64,000 nt of DNA, taken from Deltaproteobacteria bacterium (GTDB lineage Bacteria > Desulfobacterota > Desulfuromonadia > Desulfuromonadales > JAAYDE01). This document shows, one piece after another, positions 45,685 through 53,288 of this stretch (position 1 is the first letter of the stretch; the number at the start of each line of letters is the position of its first letter). The notes below the pieces were generated by a model that was not told where the DNA came from, made no database searches, and was given only the letters and a program-made list of their open reading frames with translations. The stretch is from NCBI GenBank assembly GCA_016934985.1, contig JAFGRU010000027.1:20697-84696 (forward strand), written 5' to 3'. Made by a program: the position numbers and the translations under genes.

Positions 45685-46766
45685 TGACTGGCTTGCAGAT
45701 CAATGGACTGGGGCTGGTCGGCGGTTTCGGCTGCGGTGCGGAAGATTTGCAGGTGGCGTTGGAAAAAAGGGAGGCCCCGGTAAGCCGGGTCAATTTGCGT
45801 GATCACCTCTTCCCATTGTTTCAGGCCGATACTGCGGCGCTGGGAAACTATCTCAACAAACGCGCTTTACGTCGTATCGATCACTTTTCCCGACTGGCTC
45901 TCCTTGGCGCTTTCCAGGCGCTGGAAGATGTCGGCCCCCTTGAGCTGAACAGGGAGCGGCTGGGTGTTATTATCGGCTCCGGGTTTGGGGCTTTAAAAAC
46001 CACCTTTGGTTTTCTTGATTCGATAATTGCCGATGGAGATGCCTGCGCTTCGCCGACCGCATTTTCCAACTCGGTACATAATGCCGCGGCAGCGCATATT
46101 TCCATGCAGCTCAAGTTAACGGGCCCGAGCCTGACGGTAAGCCAGTTCGATCAGTCGCTCGTTTCCGGCTTGTTGAGCGCCCGGCAATGGCTTGCCGAAG
46201 GGCGGGTTGAAGCGGTTTTGCTTGGTGTTGTCGATGAATATTGTCAGGTTCTCGGTTATTGCTGGGAACGTTATTTCGGTGAGCAGATCAGTTCAAAAAT
46301 GCGGCCCCTTGATTTCGACCATTTCAGCGCTGTCCCAGGTGAAGGCGCAGCCTTTTTTCTGCTTCAGGCGGAAGCGGACTGCGCAGCAAAGTATGGGATT
46401 ATTGATAGTGTGGTGATGGGACAACTGTGGGGGAGCCGGCCAACCCTGATACCTGGACAGCCGCTAGTTCTTGGTTGCGAAGGGCACCCGCTCAACGGCG
46501 GGATTTATCGACAACAGCTCCCCGAAAATGCTTCGGTGGCCTGTTACACCCCCCTTTACGGGGCGGCGCCCGTCACTCAGGGCTTTGACCTGGCGGTTGC
46601 AGCACTGACATTGAAAAGAGGAGAGATGTTTCCATCTGCCGACAGCGGCGGTGACTATTATTCCGGAAGTGTCGTAACAGAGGCTCGAAAGGTCAATCGG
46701 CTGACCTGCCTCAGATACGGTTTTGGCGGTGAATATGCGGTCATCCAACTGAAAGGTAACGGTTGA
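45684..46766 (+). CDS. Chain-length-factor-like ketosynthase homologue (KS-beta)
   Basis: 360 residues. The fold motifs are present (INGLGLVGGFGCGAED, LGVIIGSGFGALKTT, DFDHFSAVPGEGAAFFLL). At the nucleophile position it reads TVSQFDQSLVSGL, with Phe155-Asp156 instead of Ala-Cys, and the two catalytic His motifs are lacking or changed. It must be non-condensing and is likely the partner of the synthase at 44494, setting chain length. The gene ends 1 base before the PagL-like start. Confidence 0.82.
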   Translation: MTGLQINGLGLVGGFGCGAEDLQVALEKREAPVSRVNLRDHLFPLFQADTAALGNYLNKRALRRIDHFSRLALLGAFQALEDVGPLELNRERLGVIIGSGFGALKTTFGFLDSIIADGDACASPTAFSNSVHNAAAAHISMQLKLTGPSLTVSQFDQSLVSGLLSARQWLAEGRVEAVLLGVVDEYCQVLGYCWERYFGEQISSKMRPLDFDHFSAVPGEGAAFFLLQAEADCAAKYGIIDSVVMGQLWGSRPTLIPGQPLVLGCEGHPLNGGIYRQQLPENASVACYTPLYGAAPVTQGFDLAVAALTLKRGEMFPSADSGGDYYSGSVVTEARKVNRLTCLRYGFGGEYAVIQLKGNG

Positions 46767-46767
46767 A

Positions 46768-47337
46768 ATGCAAAAAAGGCTAATTGTATGGTTCTGGCCG
46801 GTCCTGCTGGCTGGTTTGTTGTATGCTGGTCAGGCGGCCGCCTTTTCCTTGCGGACTCCTGAACAAACCGGCTTTCTCGTCAACACTGGTTCAAGTTATG
46901 ACCCCCAACCGGGCTTTGGTTTTGCGCAGGTTGGTCTGGTGGCACTTTATGATTACGAACAGATTTTTTCGCACCGTGCCCCCGACCCCTTGAAATTCAA
47001 ATTGGAAGGAAGTCTGGGACTGGCCGATGATTCCCGGTGGCGGGCCTTCTGTGCCTTCAACTTTTTTGCCCTTTATTATCTTGATGCGCTCCAAACCCAA
47101 AAATTCAGACCTTACATTGAGGCCGGGGCCGGGATAATCTATAACGATTTCCAGGTCGAGGGCCAGGGGCTGAGAATCAATTTCAATCCGCAGGCCGGTA
47201 TTGGTGCCGAGTTTGAGATGGCTGACCGACGCTGGTTTGGCGCCCTGCGGACTCATCACGTTTCAAACGGGAATCTTCACGGTGATAATCGTGGCATCAA
47301 CTCGATTCTGTTGCAGTTCGGTTTTTATTTTCAATGA
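46768..47337 (+). CDS. PagL-type lipid A deacylase-like outer-membrane protein
   Basis: 189 residues with a signal peptide ending near AAAFS. The C-terminal strands read GIGAEFEMADRRWFGALRTH, HVSNGNLHGDNRGINSILLQ and a terminal aromatic (FGFYFQ), matching the His-Ser catalytic pair and the barrel end of PagL (lipid A 3-O-deacylase). It is an outer-membrane beta-barrel. Being inside the biosynthetic operon, it may act on the lipid-linked product rather than lipid A; that is inferred. Some PagL-fold proteins have no enzyme role. Confidence 0.78.
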   Translation: MQKRLIVWFWPVLLAGLLYAGQAAAFSLRTPEQTGFLVNTGSSYDPQPGFGFAQVGLVALYDYEQIFSHRAPDPLKFKLEGSLGLADDSRWRAFCAFNFFALYYLDALQTQKFRPYIEAGAGIIYNDFQVEGQGLRINFNPQAGIGAEFEMADRRWFGALRTHHVSNGNLHGDNRGINSILLQFGFYFQ

Positions 47338-47393
47338 CGCCTCAGTAACCGGTTCACTTTAAGAGTTTAATTGTTCTTAAAAAGGAGGGAAGA

Positions 47394-48152
47394 ATGAAAA
47401 ATCGTATCGTTCACTTCGGGATCGTCTTTTGTCTGCTGCTGTCCAGTCTTTCTTTTGCCCAGATGAATCCAGGTACGGATGTCGAATCGTTGAAGGAGTC
47501 ACTTGATTCTACTTCCCGGGCGCAAAGAGTTTACGCCGCCAAAATTATCAGCCGGTCCGGCTTGACCGATGAGGCCCTTTACGAAAAGATAGCAACCATC
47601 CTCAAAGAAAACTATGCCTCCAGTTCGAGTCCCAACGACGTTGACGAGATGGCCTGGCTCTGTAAAGCTCTGGCAGCTTCCGGAAATCCCGACTATCGTC
47701 CTCTTCTGGACGAAATCGGGAAAAACGCAAAAAACACCAAATTGCAGCATTACGCGAAACAAAGCAGCGGGATGATTGAGGAGTTCGCCAGGCGAAAGGA
47801 AATTCTCAATGCCCAGGAAAACTGGGACGACAGTTTGTCCGCCGAAGACAATCGCCTGCTCAACATGCTTACTTCCGAAAATATCAGTCTGAAAAGGGAT
47901 GCCGCCAAAAGTCTGGTCCGCCACCCCGGCAGCGATATAAAAGTTTATGATGCGGCCGCTGACGCTCTGAAACACATGGCTGACAATTTTACAGGGAGCA
48001 ACCTTTATGTTGATACAATGGCGTGGTTATGCAAGGCATTGGCTGCCTCCGGCGACATCAAATTTATTGACAATCTCCAGCAGATCGAAAGCACCACGAA
48101 AAACGCAAAATTGCAGAACTATGCGAAACGGGCCCGCAGGTCTTTAAAATAG
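47394..48152 (+). CDS. Secreted HEAT-repeat-like helical protein
   Basis: 252 residues with signal peptide (RIVHFGIVFCLLLSSLSFAQ). The body has two similar halves: MAWLCKALAASGNPDYRPLL...NTKLQHYAK in the first and MAWLCKALAASGDIKFIDNL...NAKLQNYAK in the second, each preceded by a Leu/Ala-rich helix. This is a HEAT/Armadillo-like scaffold in the periplasm. A strong ribosome site (AAAAAGGAGGG) precedes ATG 47394. It stands 12 bases before the BtrH-like gene, so it is probably part of that module. No enzyme motif is seen. Confidence 0.75.
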   Translation: MKNRIVHFGIVFCLLLSSLSFAQMNPGTDVESLKESLDSTSRAQRVYAAKIISRSGLTDEALYEKIATILKENYASSSSPNDVDEMAWLCKALAASGNPDYRPLLDEIGKNAKNTKLQHYAKQSSGMIEEFARRKEILNAQENWDDSLSAEDNRLLNMLTSENISLKRDAAKSLVRHPGSDIKVYDAAADALKHMADNFTGSNLYVDTMAWLCKALAASGDIKFIDNLQQIESTTKNAKLQNYAKRARRSLK

Positions 48153-48163
48153 TTGGCTGACGA

Positions 48164-49609
48164 ATGAAAAAAGATGAGGTTCCGCAGGATGCCGCGATTC
48201 TTGACAGCCAGCAAGAGATTGCCTATGCAGTTGATGAAAACGGCCGTTATGTCCTGACACCGAGTGCCGGCTGGGATCCTGCCAATCTGGCCAATATCCA
48301 GGCCTGGCAGACAATTGCCGAAAAGGTGGATTCAACACTGCAGAAGGTCAGGTCGGGGGACTTGAGTCCCCTGGCCTTTCATATGGCGCGCAATCAGATG
48401 GACATTGGTCTTCTGGCCGGATATGCCGGAATATCCGGCTGGCAGGTTCGCCGCCATCTCAAACCCCATCATTATCAAAAGCTGTCTCAGGAAATGCGCA
48501 ATCGGTATGCCGAGTTGTTTCGGCTTCCCGCCGATCAGCTTGACAGTCTGCCCGATCGCTTCGAACTCCCGGTAGGCATTTCCCCGGGGTACAAAAACGC
48601 GCCTTCAGTAAGGATTGATTTCCACCACCGGCAGTCTGCTCATTGTGAAAGTGGTGTTACGGCAAACCTTTTGTCTCATCATGGTCAGACCTTGTCAGAA
48701 GCAATGGTTTTCGGCATTGGCGGCGGACTGCTTTTCGGCTATTTCCCCTTTGTCAGGGTTAACCATTTACCGCTGACAACTTTTCGAACTTTTCCAGGGG
48801 CAATTTTTAAAAAATGTGCTAAACGTCTGGGCTTTCGTTTTAATTCTCGAACCTATCGCCATCCGGCTCCGGCTATGCGGGCACTGGATGAGGTTTTGGC
48901 CAAAGGGACGCCGGCCGGTTTGCAGACCGGCGTTTATTGGCTGCCTTATTTTCCTCCGGCACTGCGTTTTCATTTCAACGCCCATAATCTGGTTGTCTGC
49001 GGCCGCCAGGGCGATCAATATCTGGTCAGTGACCCGCTGTTTGACACATTTATGAACTGTTCGGGAAAGGACCTTGAAAAAGCCCGTTTCGCCAAAGGAG
49101 CCCTGGCGCCCAGAGGGAGAATGTACTGGATAACGGAGTTCCCGGAAGAAGTTGACCTGCGCTCTGCGGCAGTGGCCGGCATTCGCGAGGTTGCCAGGAA
49201 TATGGTCAGTGTGCCGGTTCCGTTGCTCGGGGTCCGTGGCATGAAGTTATTGGCCGGACGCATGAAAACCTGGCCGGAAAAATTGGGGAGGAAACGGGCT
49301 GTTCAGTATTTGGGGCATTTGATTCGGATGCAGGAGGAGATCGGCACCGGCGGCGGGGGGTTTCGTTTTATTTATGCCGCCTTTTTGCAGGAGGTCGCTG
49401 ATTTGATGAGTAACCGGAGGGTTGCTGAGTTGGCCGGGGAAATGACGGATATAGGGGATCTTTGGCGACAGTTTGCTTTGCTCAGCGCCCGCAACTGCAA
49501 GGGACGCGAAGGCGCTAATTCATCTTTCCCGGCCCTGGCCGGCTTGCTCTCAGGCTGTGCCGACCGTGAGGAAGCTCTATTTCGTGAACTTTTGATGCTG
49601 GTGCGCTAA
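48164..49609 (+). CDS. BtrH-like acyltransferase with an N-terminal helical region
   Basis: 481 residues. Residues about 1-130 look helical and HTH-like (MDIGLLAGYAGISGWQVRRH). From about residue 150 comes a BtrH N-terminal domain: HCESGVTANLLSHHGQTLSE followed by AMVFGIGGGLLFGYFP, with the Cys164 expected as nucleophile and His in HNLVVCG. The rest matches DUF4872. BtrH transfers an acyl group from an ACP to an amino group in butirosin synthesis; here a transfer from one of the cluster ACPs to an unknown acceptor is inferred. ABC transporter genes follow. Confidence 0.75.
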   Translation: MKKDEVPQDAAILDSQQEIAYAVDENGRYVLTPSAGWDPANLANIQAWQTIAEKVDSTLQKVRSGDLSPLAFHMARNQMDIGLLAGYAGISGWQVRRHLKPHHYQKLSQEMRNRYAELFRLPADQLDSLPDRFELPVGISPGYKNAPSVRIDFHHRQSAHCESGVTANLLSHHGQTLSEAMVFGIGGGLLFGYFPFVRVNHLPLTTFRTFPGAIFKKCAKRLGFRFNSRTYRHPAPAMRALDEVLAKGTPAGLQTGVYWLPYFPPALRFHFNAHNLVVCGRQGDQYLVSDPLFDTFMNCSGKDLEKARFAKGALAPRGRMYWITEFPEEVDLRSAAVAGIREVARNMVSVPVPLLGVRGMKLLAGRMKTWPEKLGRKRAVQYLGHLIRMQEEIGTGGGGFRFIYAAFLQEVADLMSNRRVAELAGEMTDIGDLWRQFALLSARNCKGREGANSSFPALAGLLSGCADREEALFRELLMLVR

Positions 49610-49630
49610 GTTGAAAAAAGGCCAGGTTCG

Positions 49631-50410
49631 GTGGAATTTTCAGAAAATACTCATGTAATCGAAAAAAAGCCGTTGTTAAGGGCGAGCGGTCTCAGGAAAA
49701 GCTATGGGGGCGGGAATCCTCCGGCCGTTGATGACCTCTCTTTGCAAGTGGAACCTGGGGAGGTTTATGGGCTGCTTGGGCCAAACGGTGCCGGGAAAAC
49801 CACATCAATTCTGATCATGAGTACCTTGTTGCGCCCCTGTTACGGGACTTTGTCGATCTGCGGGACCGACGCTTTTAAATACCCTGGCAAGGTCCGCAAA
49901 ATGATCGGTCTGGTTCCACAGGAGATCGCTCTCTATCCCACCCTGACCGGAAGAGAAAATCTGTATTACTTTGGGCGTTTGAATGGACTGAAGGGGGCAT
50001 CCCTTGAGGCTCGGGTGGACACCTGTATCGGTTTGGTCGGTTTGTCCGAAAACGCCGACCGGCGGGTTGAATATTATTCAGGGGGCATGAAAAGGCGGCT
50101 CAATCTTGCCGTAGGTGTTGTCCACCAGCCTAAACTTTTGTTTCTTGATGAGCCGACTGTCGGTATAGATGCCCAATCCCGTCATATGATTATTGAAAAT
50201 CTTCTTCAACTTCGGGAAGAAGGGGTGTCGATGGTTTATACCACCCATTATATGGAGGAAGCCCAGCAGCTTTGTAACAATATTGCGATCATCGACAAAG
50301 GGAAAAAAATCGCAGAGGGAGCGGCCGGCCAATTGTTGGCAGCGCATCCCGGTTGTCGCAATCTTGAGGAATTATTTCTCCATTTCACTGGTCGGCAATT
50401 AAGGGATTGA
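49631..50410 (+). CDS. ABC transporter ATP-binding protein
   Basis: 259 residues from GTG 49631. Walker A is GLLGPNGAGKTTS, the signature is YYSGGMKRRLNLA, Walker B is KLLFLDEPTVGID, and the switch His is YTTHYMEEAQQL. The signature's SGGM and the DEPTVGID suit exporters of the ABC-2/CcmA type. It pairs with the permease 6 bases downstream and follows the BtrH-like gene by 21 bases. Confidence 0.93.
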   Translation: MEFSENTHVIEKKPLLRASGLRKSYGGGNPPAVDDLSLQVEPGEVYGLLGPNGAGKTTSILIMSTLLRPCYGTLSICGTDAFKYPGKVRKMIGLVPQEIALYPTLTGRENLYYFGRLNGLKGASLEARVDTCIGLVGLSENADRRVEYYSGGMKRRLNLAVGVVHQPKLLFLDEPTVGIDAQSRHMIIENLLQLREEGVSMVYTTHYMEEAQQLCNNIAIIDKGKKIAEGAAGQLLAAHPGCRNLEELFLHFTGRQLRD

Positions 50411-50416
50411 GCGGTG

Positions 50417-51715
50417 ATGAATCCGTTTTTGGCAACCTTTTTTAAGGATTTGTTGATCCTTTGGCGTGATCGGGCCGGAATGTTGGTGCTTTTTCTAATG
50501 CCGATGGTTCTGGTTTTAGTTGTTTCACTTGTCCAGAACAATATTCTTGCGGTAACCGGCCAGGCCGGACTGCGGGTTCTATTTATAGATCAGGACCAGG
50601 GGTTTGTCGCAAAGGCAATTCGTCAGCGATTACAGGCGTCAGGCGAGCTTGAGTTGATATCTGAATTGGAGGGCAAACCTCTGACCGCAGAACGGGCAAG
50701 AAAAGAAGTCGCTGCCGGTCATTTCCAGTTCGCCCTCTTGCTTCCCGCTAAAACCAGTGTCAGGCTGCGCGAGAAGTCCTCGTTATTGGCACAGGATATA
50801 TCACGAACCTCGGGGGAATCCAAATCGAACGATATCGACCACGAGCCGGTTCAGGTGTTTTTTGATCCCGGTGTTCAGGGTGTCTTCAGGACGGCAGTCG
50901 TCAGTTCGGTGCGTTATTCTCTGCTTGGCATAGAGCTGAAAGAAATGGAACAGCAGTTCTCTAAAGAGTTGCATGCCCAGTTCGGCATTGAAAACAGCGA
51001 AAAAAACGAACGGAATATTTCCCGAGAAACTCAGGTGTTCCTGAAAGTCAGCGAACAAATAACCGGGGACAGTGAACAAAGCCGGAGACCCAACGCCGTA
51101 CAACAGAATGTTCCGGCCTGGGCCTTATTCGGAATGTTTTTTATCGTTGTCCCTCTTTCCGGCGCATTATTGCGGGAGAGACACGACAGTACCATACGCC
51201 GGTTGCTGATCCTTCCCGTGCCTTACTGGACTCTGCTGGCGGGAAAGACATTGGCTTATGTGGCAATTTGCCTGGTTCAGTTTGGCCTTATGCTGCTGGT
51301 CGGAAAATTCATCCTGCCTCTGATGGGAACGCCCGCGTTTCAAATAGGCGAACACCCCGGGGCGGTTTTTTTACTGGCTTTTTGTGCCGCGCTTGCTGCA
51401 ACAGGTTATGGGATGCTGCTTGGGACATGGGCCCGCAGCTATGAACAGGCGTCGATGCTGGGAGCGGTATCGGTGGTCATCGCGGCGGCTTTGGGCGGCG
51501 TGATGGTGCCTGTCTATGTGATGCCGCAGGTGATGCAGAAACTCAGCATTTTTTCACCACTGGCCTGGGGACTTGACGGATTTATCAAACTTTTTGTCCG
51601 CTCCGGAGATTTGGCGAGTATTCAAACAAACCTTTGCTTGTTCATAGGCTTTTTCCTCCTGACGATATCTCTTTCAGTTGTTTTGTTCAGCCGCCAGGGC
51701 CGCAATGGAGGATAA
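50417..51715 (+). CDS. ABC-2 type transporter permease
   Basis: About 432 residues from ATG 50417 (GTG 50414 possible). One N-terminal helix (AGMLVLFLMPMVLVLVVSLV), a large extracytoplasmic loop (about residues 40-225), then six C-terminal helices (WALFGMFFIVVPLSGALL; FLLAFCAALAATGYGMLLG; LFIGFFLLTISLSVVLFS). This is the layout of ABC2_membrane_3 exporters. With the ATPase it probably moves a lipid or small molecule made by the cluster. Confidence 0.9.
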   Translation: MNPFLATFFKDLLILWRDRAGMLVLFLMPMVLVLVVSLVQNNILAVTGQAGLRVLFIDQDQGFVAKAIRQRLQASGELELISELEGKPLTAERARKEVAAGHFQFALLLPAKTSVRLREKSSLLAQDISRTSGESKSNDIDHEPVQVFFDPGVQGVFRTAVVSSVRYSLLGIELKEMEQQFSKELHAQFGIENSEKNERNISRETQVFLKVSEQITGDSEQSRRPNAVQQNVPAWALFGMFFIVVPLSGALLRERHDSTIRRLLILPVPYWTLLAGKTLAYVAICLVQFGLMLLVGKFILPLMGTPAFQIGEHPGAVFLLAFCAALAATGYGMLLGTWARSYEQASMLGAVSVVIAAALGGVMVPVYVMPQVMQKLSIFSPLAWGLDGFIKLFVRSGDLASIQTNLCLFIGFFLLTISLSVVLFSRQGRNGG

Positions 51716-51723
51716 ATTCCAGT

Positions 51724-51867
51724 GTTACTATTCAGCTTGTTTAATGGATGGACCGTCCCGCCCATTCCAAGGGACGCATAAACCCATCCATGGGGCTCAA
51801 CTGCCGCCATCCGAGCGGCAGATGCCCTTTCCATGGGCGGCACGATCCCATCGTGCTGAATAGTTTC
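51724..51867 (-). mobile_element. MITE-like element, copy B
   Basis: A 144-bp element in reverse orientation relative to copies A and C. Its ends contain a perfect 10-bp inverted repeat ACTATTCAGC (51727-51736) and GCTGAATAGT (51855-51864). It is bordered by identical 8-bp direct repeats ATTCCAGT at 51716-51723 and 51868-51875, evidence of insertion. It separates the permease from the third ACP and ends about 20 bases before the ACP ribosome site, so it may carry or disturb signals there. Confidence 0.88.
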
Positions 51868-51895
51868 ATTCCAGTATCGATTTAAGGAGCCTCAA

Positions 51896-52159
51896 ATGTT
51901 AAAAATTTTTGATCTGGAAACTGACCTCAAAGAGTTGATTGTCGAGGCCTGCAATATTCCGGATGTACCCGAGAGCTTTTCAAACGAAGGTCCCCTGTTT
52001 GGCCCCGACTCTTCTTTGGGGCTTGATTCTCTCGATGCCGTTGAAGTCGTGGTCGCGGTGCAGCGGGCCTATGGTGTCAGGATCGGAGGCGAAGAAAACA
52101 GCCGTGAAGTATTAAAGTCAATAAAAACTCTGGCTGAGTTTATTCAAAGGGAACTATAA
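51896..52159 (+). CDS. Acyl carrier protein (third)
   Basis: 87 residues from ATG 51896 with AAGGAGC (51884-51890) upstream. The pantetheine Ser is in GLDSLDAVEVVVAVQ, and LFGPDSSLGLDSLDAVE has the ACP loop. Its closest partners by position are the BtrH-like protein and ABC transporter. BtrH-type enzymes take their acyl group from an ACP, so this may be the donor. Confidence 0.92.
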   Translation: MLKIFDLETDLKELIVEACNIPDVPESFSNEGPLFGPDSSLGLDSLDAVEVVVAVQRAYGVRIGGEENSREVLKSIKTLAEFIQREL

Positions 52160-52222
52160 GCATCCTAAACTGTTTTTCGGGGAGTATTACTATTACAATT
52201 TAGCGAGGGGGGCTGAAAAAAG

Positions 52223-52666
52223 ATGAAAAAAAGGATTGTTTTGTTTTTCATTCTGTTGGCTTTTGGATTTGTTTCCGGTTGCTCAATCGTCGAACAACGA
52301 GCAGCTAAGTTGCCTGGCGCGGAAATCAAGGAAAAACCCAAGTTTTTTGTCCTCAGTCTCGAAGGAGACAAACGCAACATTGCTTTGGTAATTAGTGATG
52401 AGTTGGAAGCCATGGGCTATGAATCAGATTCGGGCTTGAAAAGTTGGATGCCACCCGATACCGATGTTCTAGTTACCTTCGAGGATCGTTGGTTCTGGGA
52501 CATGGCAAATTATATGATTCGGCTGAACATGGAATTCAGGGATCCGGTTACGGAGTATCCCCTGGTTGTGGGGGAATCGCTAAGAACTTCGCTGGCCCGT
52601 AAAAGCCCTCCGGAAATGGCGAGGGAAGTGTTGACTGGGATGTTTGCCGAATATGAAAAAAATTAG
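52223..52666 (+). CDS. Small lipoprotein of unknown function (1)
   Basis: 147 residues from ATG 52223, preceded by GAGGGGGG. The signal sequence ends in lipobox VSGC, so the mature Cys is about residue 20. The body reads FFVLSLEGDKRNIALVISDE, DVLVTFEDRWFWDM and YPLVVGESLRTSL: a compact alpha/beta domain resembling DUF4136-type lipoproteins. No catalytic motif is visible. It is followed 18 bases later by another lipoprotein, and both end the forward cluster. Confidence 0.75.
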   Translation: MKKRIVLFFILLAFGFVSGCSIVEQRAAKLPGAEIKEKPKFFVLSLEGDKRNIALVISDELEAMGYESDSGLKSWMPPDTDVLVTFEDRWFWDMANYMIRLNMEFRDPVTEYPLVVGESLRTSLARKSPPEMAREVLTGMFAEYEKN

Positions 52667-52684
52667 AATTGCGGGGGATATGCG

Positions 52685-53236
52685 ATGAAGAATGTAAATA
52701 GATATGAAACCATGTTTTCAATTGTTCTGTCAGTTTTGATGTTAATGTTTTTATCCGGATGTGCCGGCCCCATGGCAATTCAGGAACAGGCCATGAAGCC
52801 CACACCCCTTGAGCTGAAAAAGACTCATGATTTTTCTGTCTGCGTATCTGCCCAGGGAGGCCGGGAAAAGGATCCGTTTGGTATTCCCCAGGTTTCCAAC
52901 GAACAACTGGTAAAGACAGTCCGGGAATCAATTATTGAATCAAACCTTTTTTCAAAGGTGGTTCCCCAAAATCAGGATTATTCCCTTGATTTATTTATTG
53001 TTCGGATTTCTCAGCCGCTTGTTGGCAGAGACGCAACTGTCAAGATCGAAATTGCCTGGACAATGAGGGTGGGGCTATCCGAAGTTGTGATTTGGCAGAA
53101 ATCCATAACCACCTCCGCCACTACGCTTGAGAATGAAAATTCACTCCTTTTTAACCGGATTGTTTTGGCGACACAGGAAGCGACGCGCAAGAATATTGAG
53201 CAGGGATTGACAGAAATCTCCGCTTTGGCGTTGTGA
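52685..53236 (+). CDS. Lipoprotein of unknown function (2)
   Basis: 183 residues with signal and lipobox LSGC (Cys about residue 27). The body (HDFSVCVSAQGGREKDPFGI; LFSKVVPQNQDYSLDLFIVR; EIAWTMRVGLSEVVIWQKS) looks like a small beta-rich periplasmic domain of the DUF4136/lipoprotein kind. It is the last gene before the convergent pair; a strong hairpin follows. Function unknown. Confidence 0.7.
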   Translation: MKNVNRYETMFSIVLSVLMLMFLSGCAGPMAIQEQAMKPTPLELKKTHDFSVCVSAQGGREKDPFGIPQVSNEQLVKTVRESIIESNLFSKVVPQNQDYSLDLFIVRISQPLVGRDATVKIEIAWTMRVGLSEVVIWQKSITTSATTLENENSLLFNRIVLATQEATRKNIEQGLTEISALAL

Positions 53237-53246
53237 TTTTTGAAAA

Positions 53247-53288
53247 CCTGAAAGGCTCCGGGACATTCAACCCCCGGAGCCTTTCAGG
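53247..53288. terminator. Hairpin terminator between convergent genes
   Basis: A perfect 16-bp stem: left arm 53247-53262 (CCTGAAAGGCTCCGGG), loop 53263-53272, right arm 53273-53288. On the minus strand the stem is followed by TTTTC, giving an intrinsic terminator for the KAS III/radical SAM unit. On the plus strand it lacks a T run but may still slow the end of the lipoprotein transcript. Confidence 0.8.

Noticed and set aside
22049..46766. Calling the cluster a ladderane lipid pathway
   Set aside because: Gene types overlap with proposed ladderane loci, but the ammonia-lyase, AMP-ligase and LolA/MMPL/DUF3261 set points to an aryl polyene base, and no product evidence exists in sequence.
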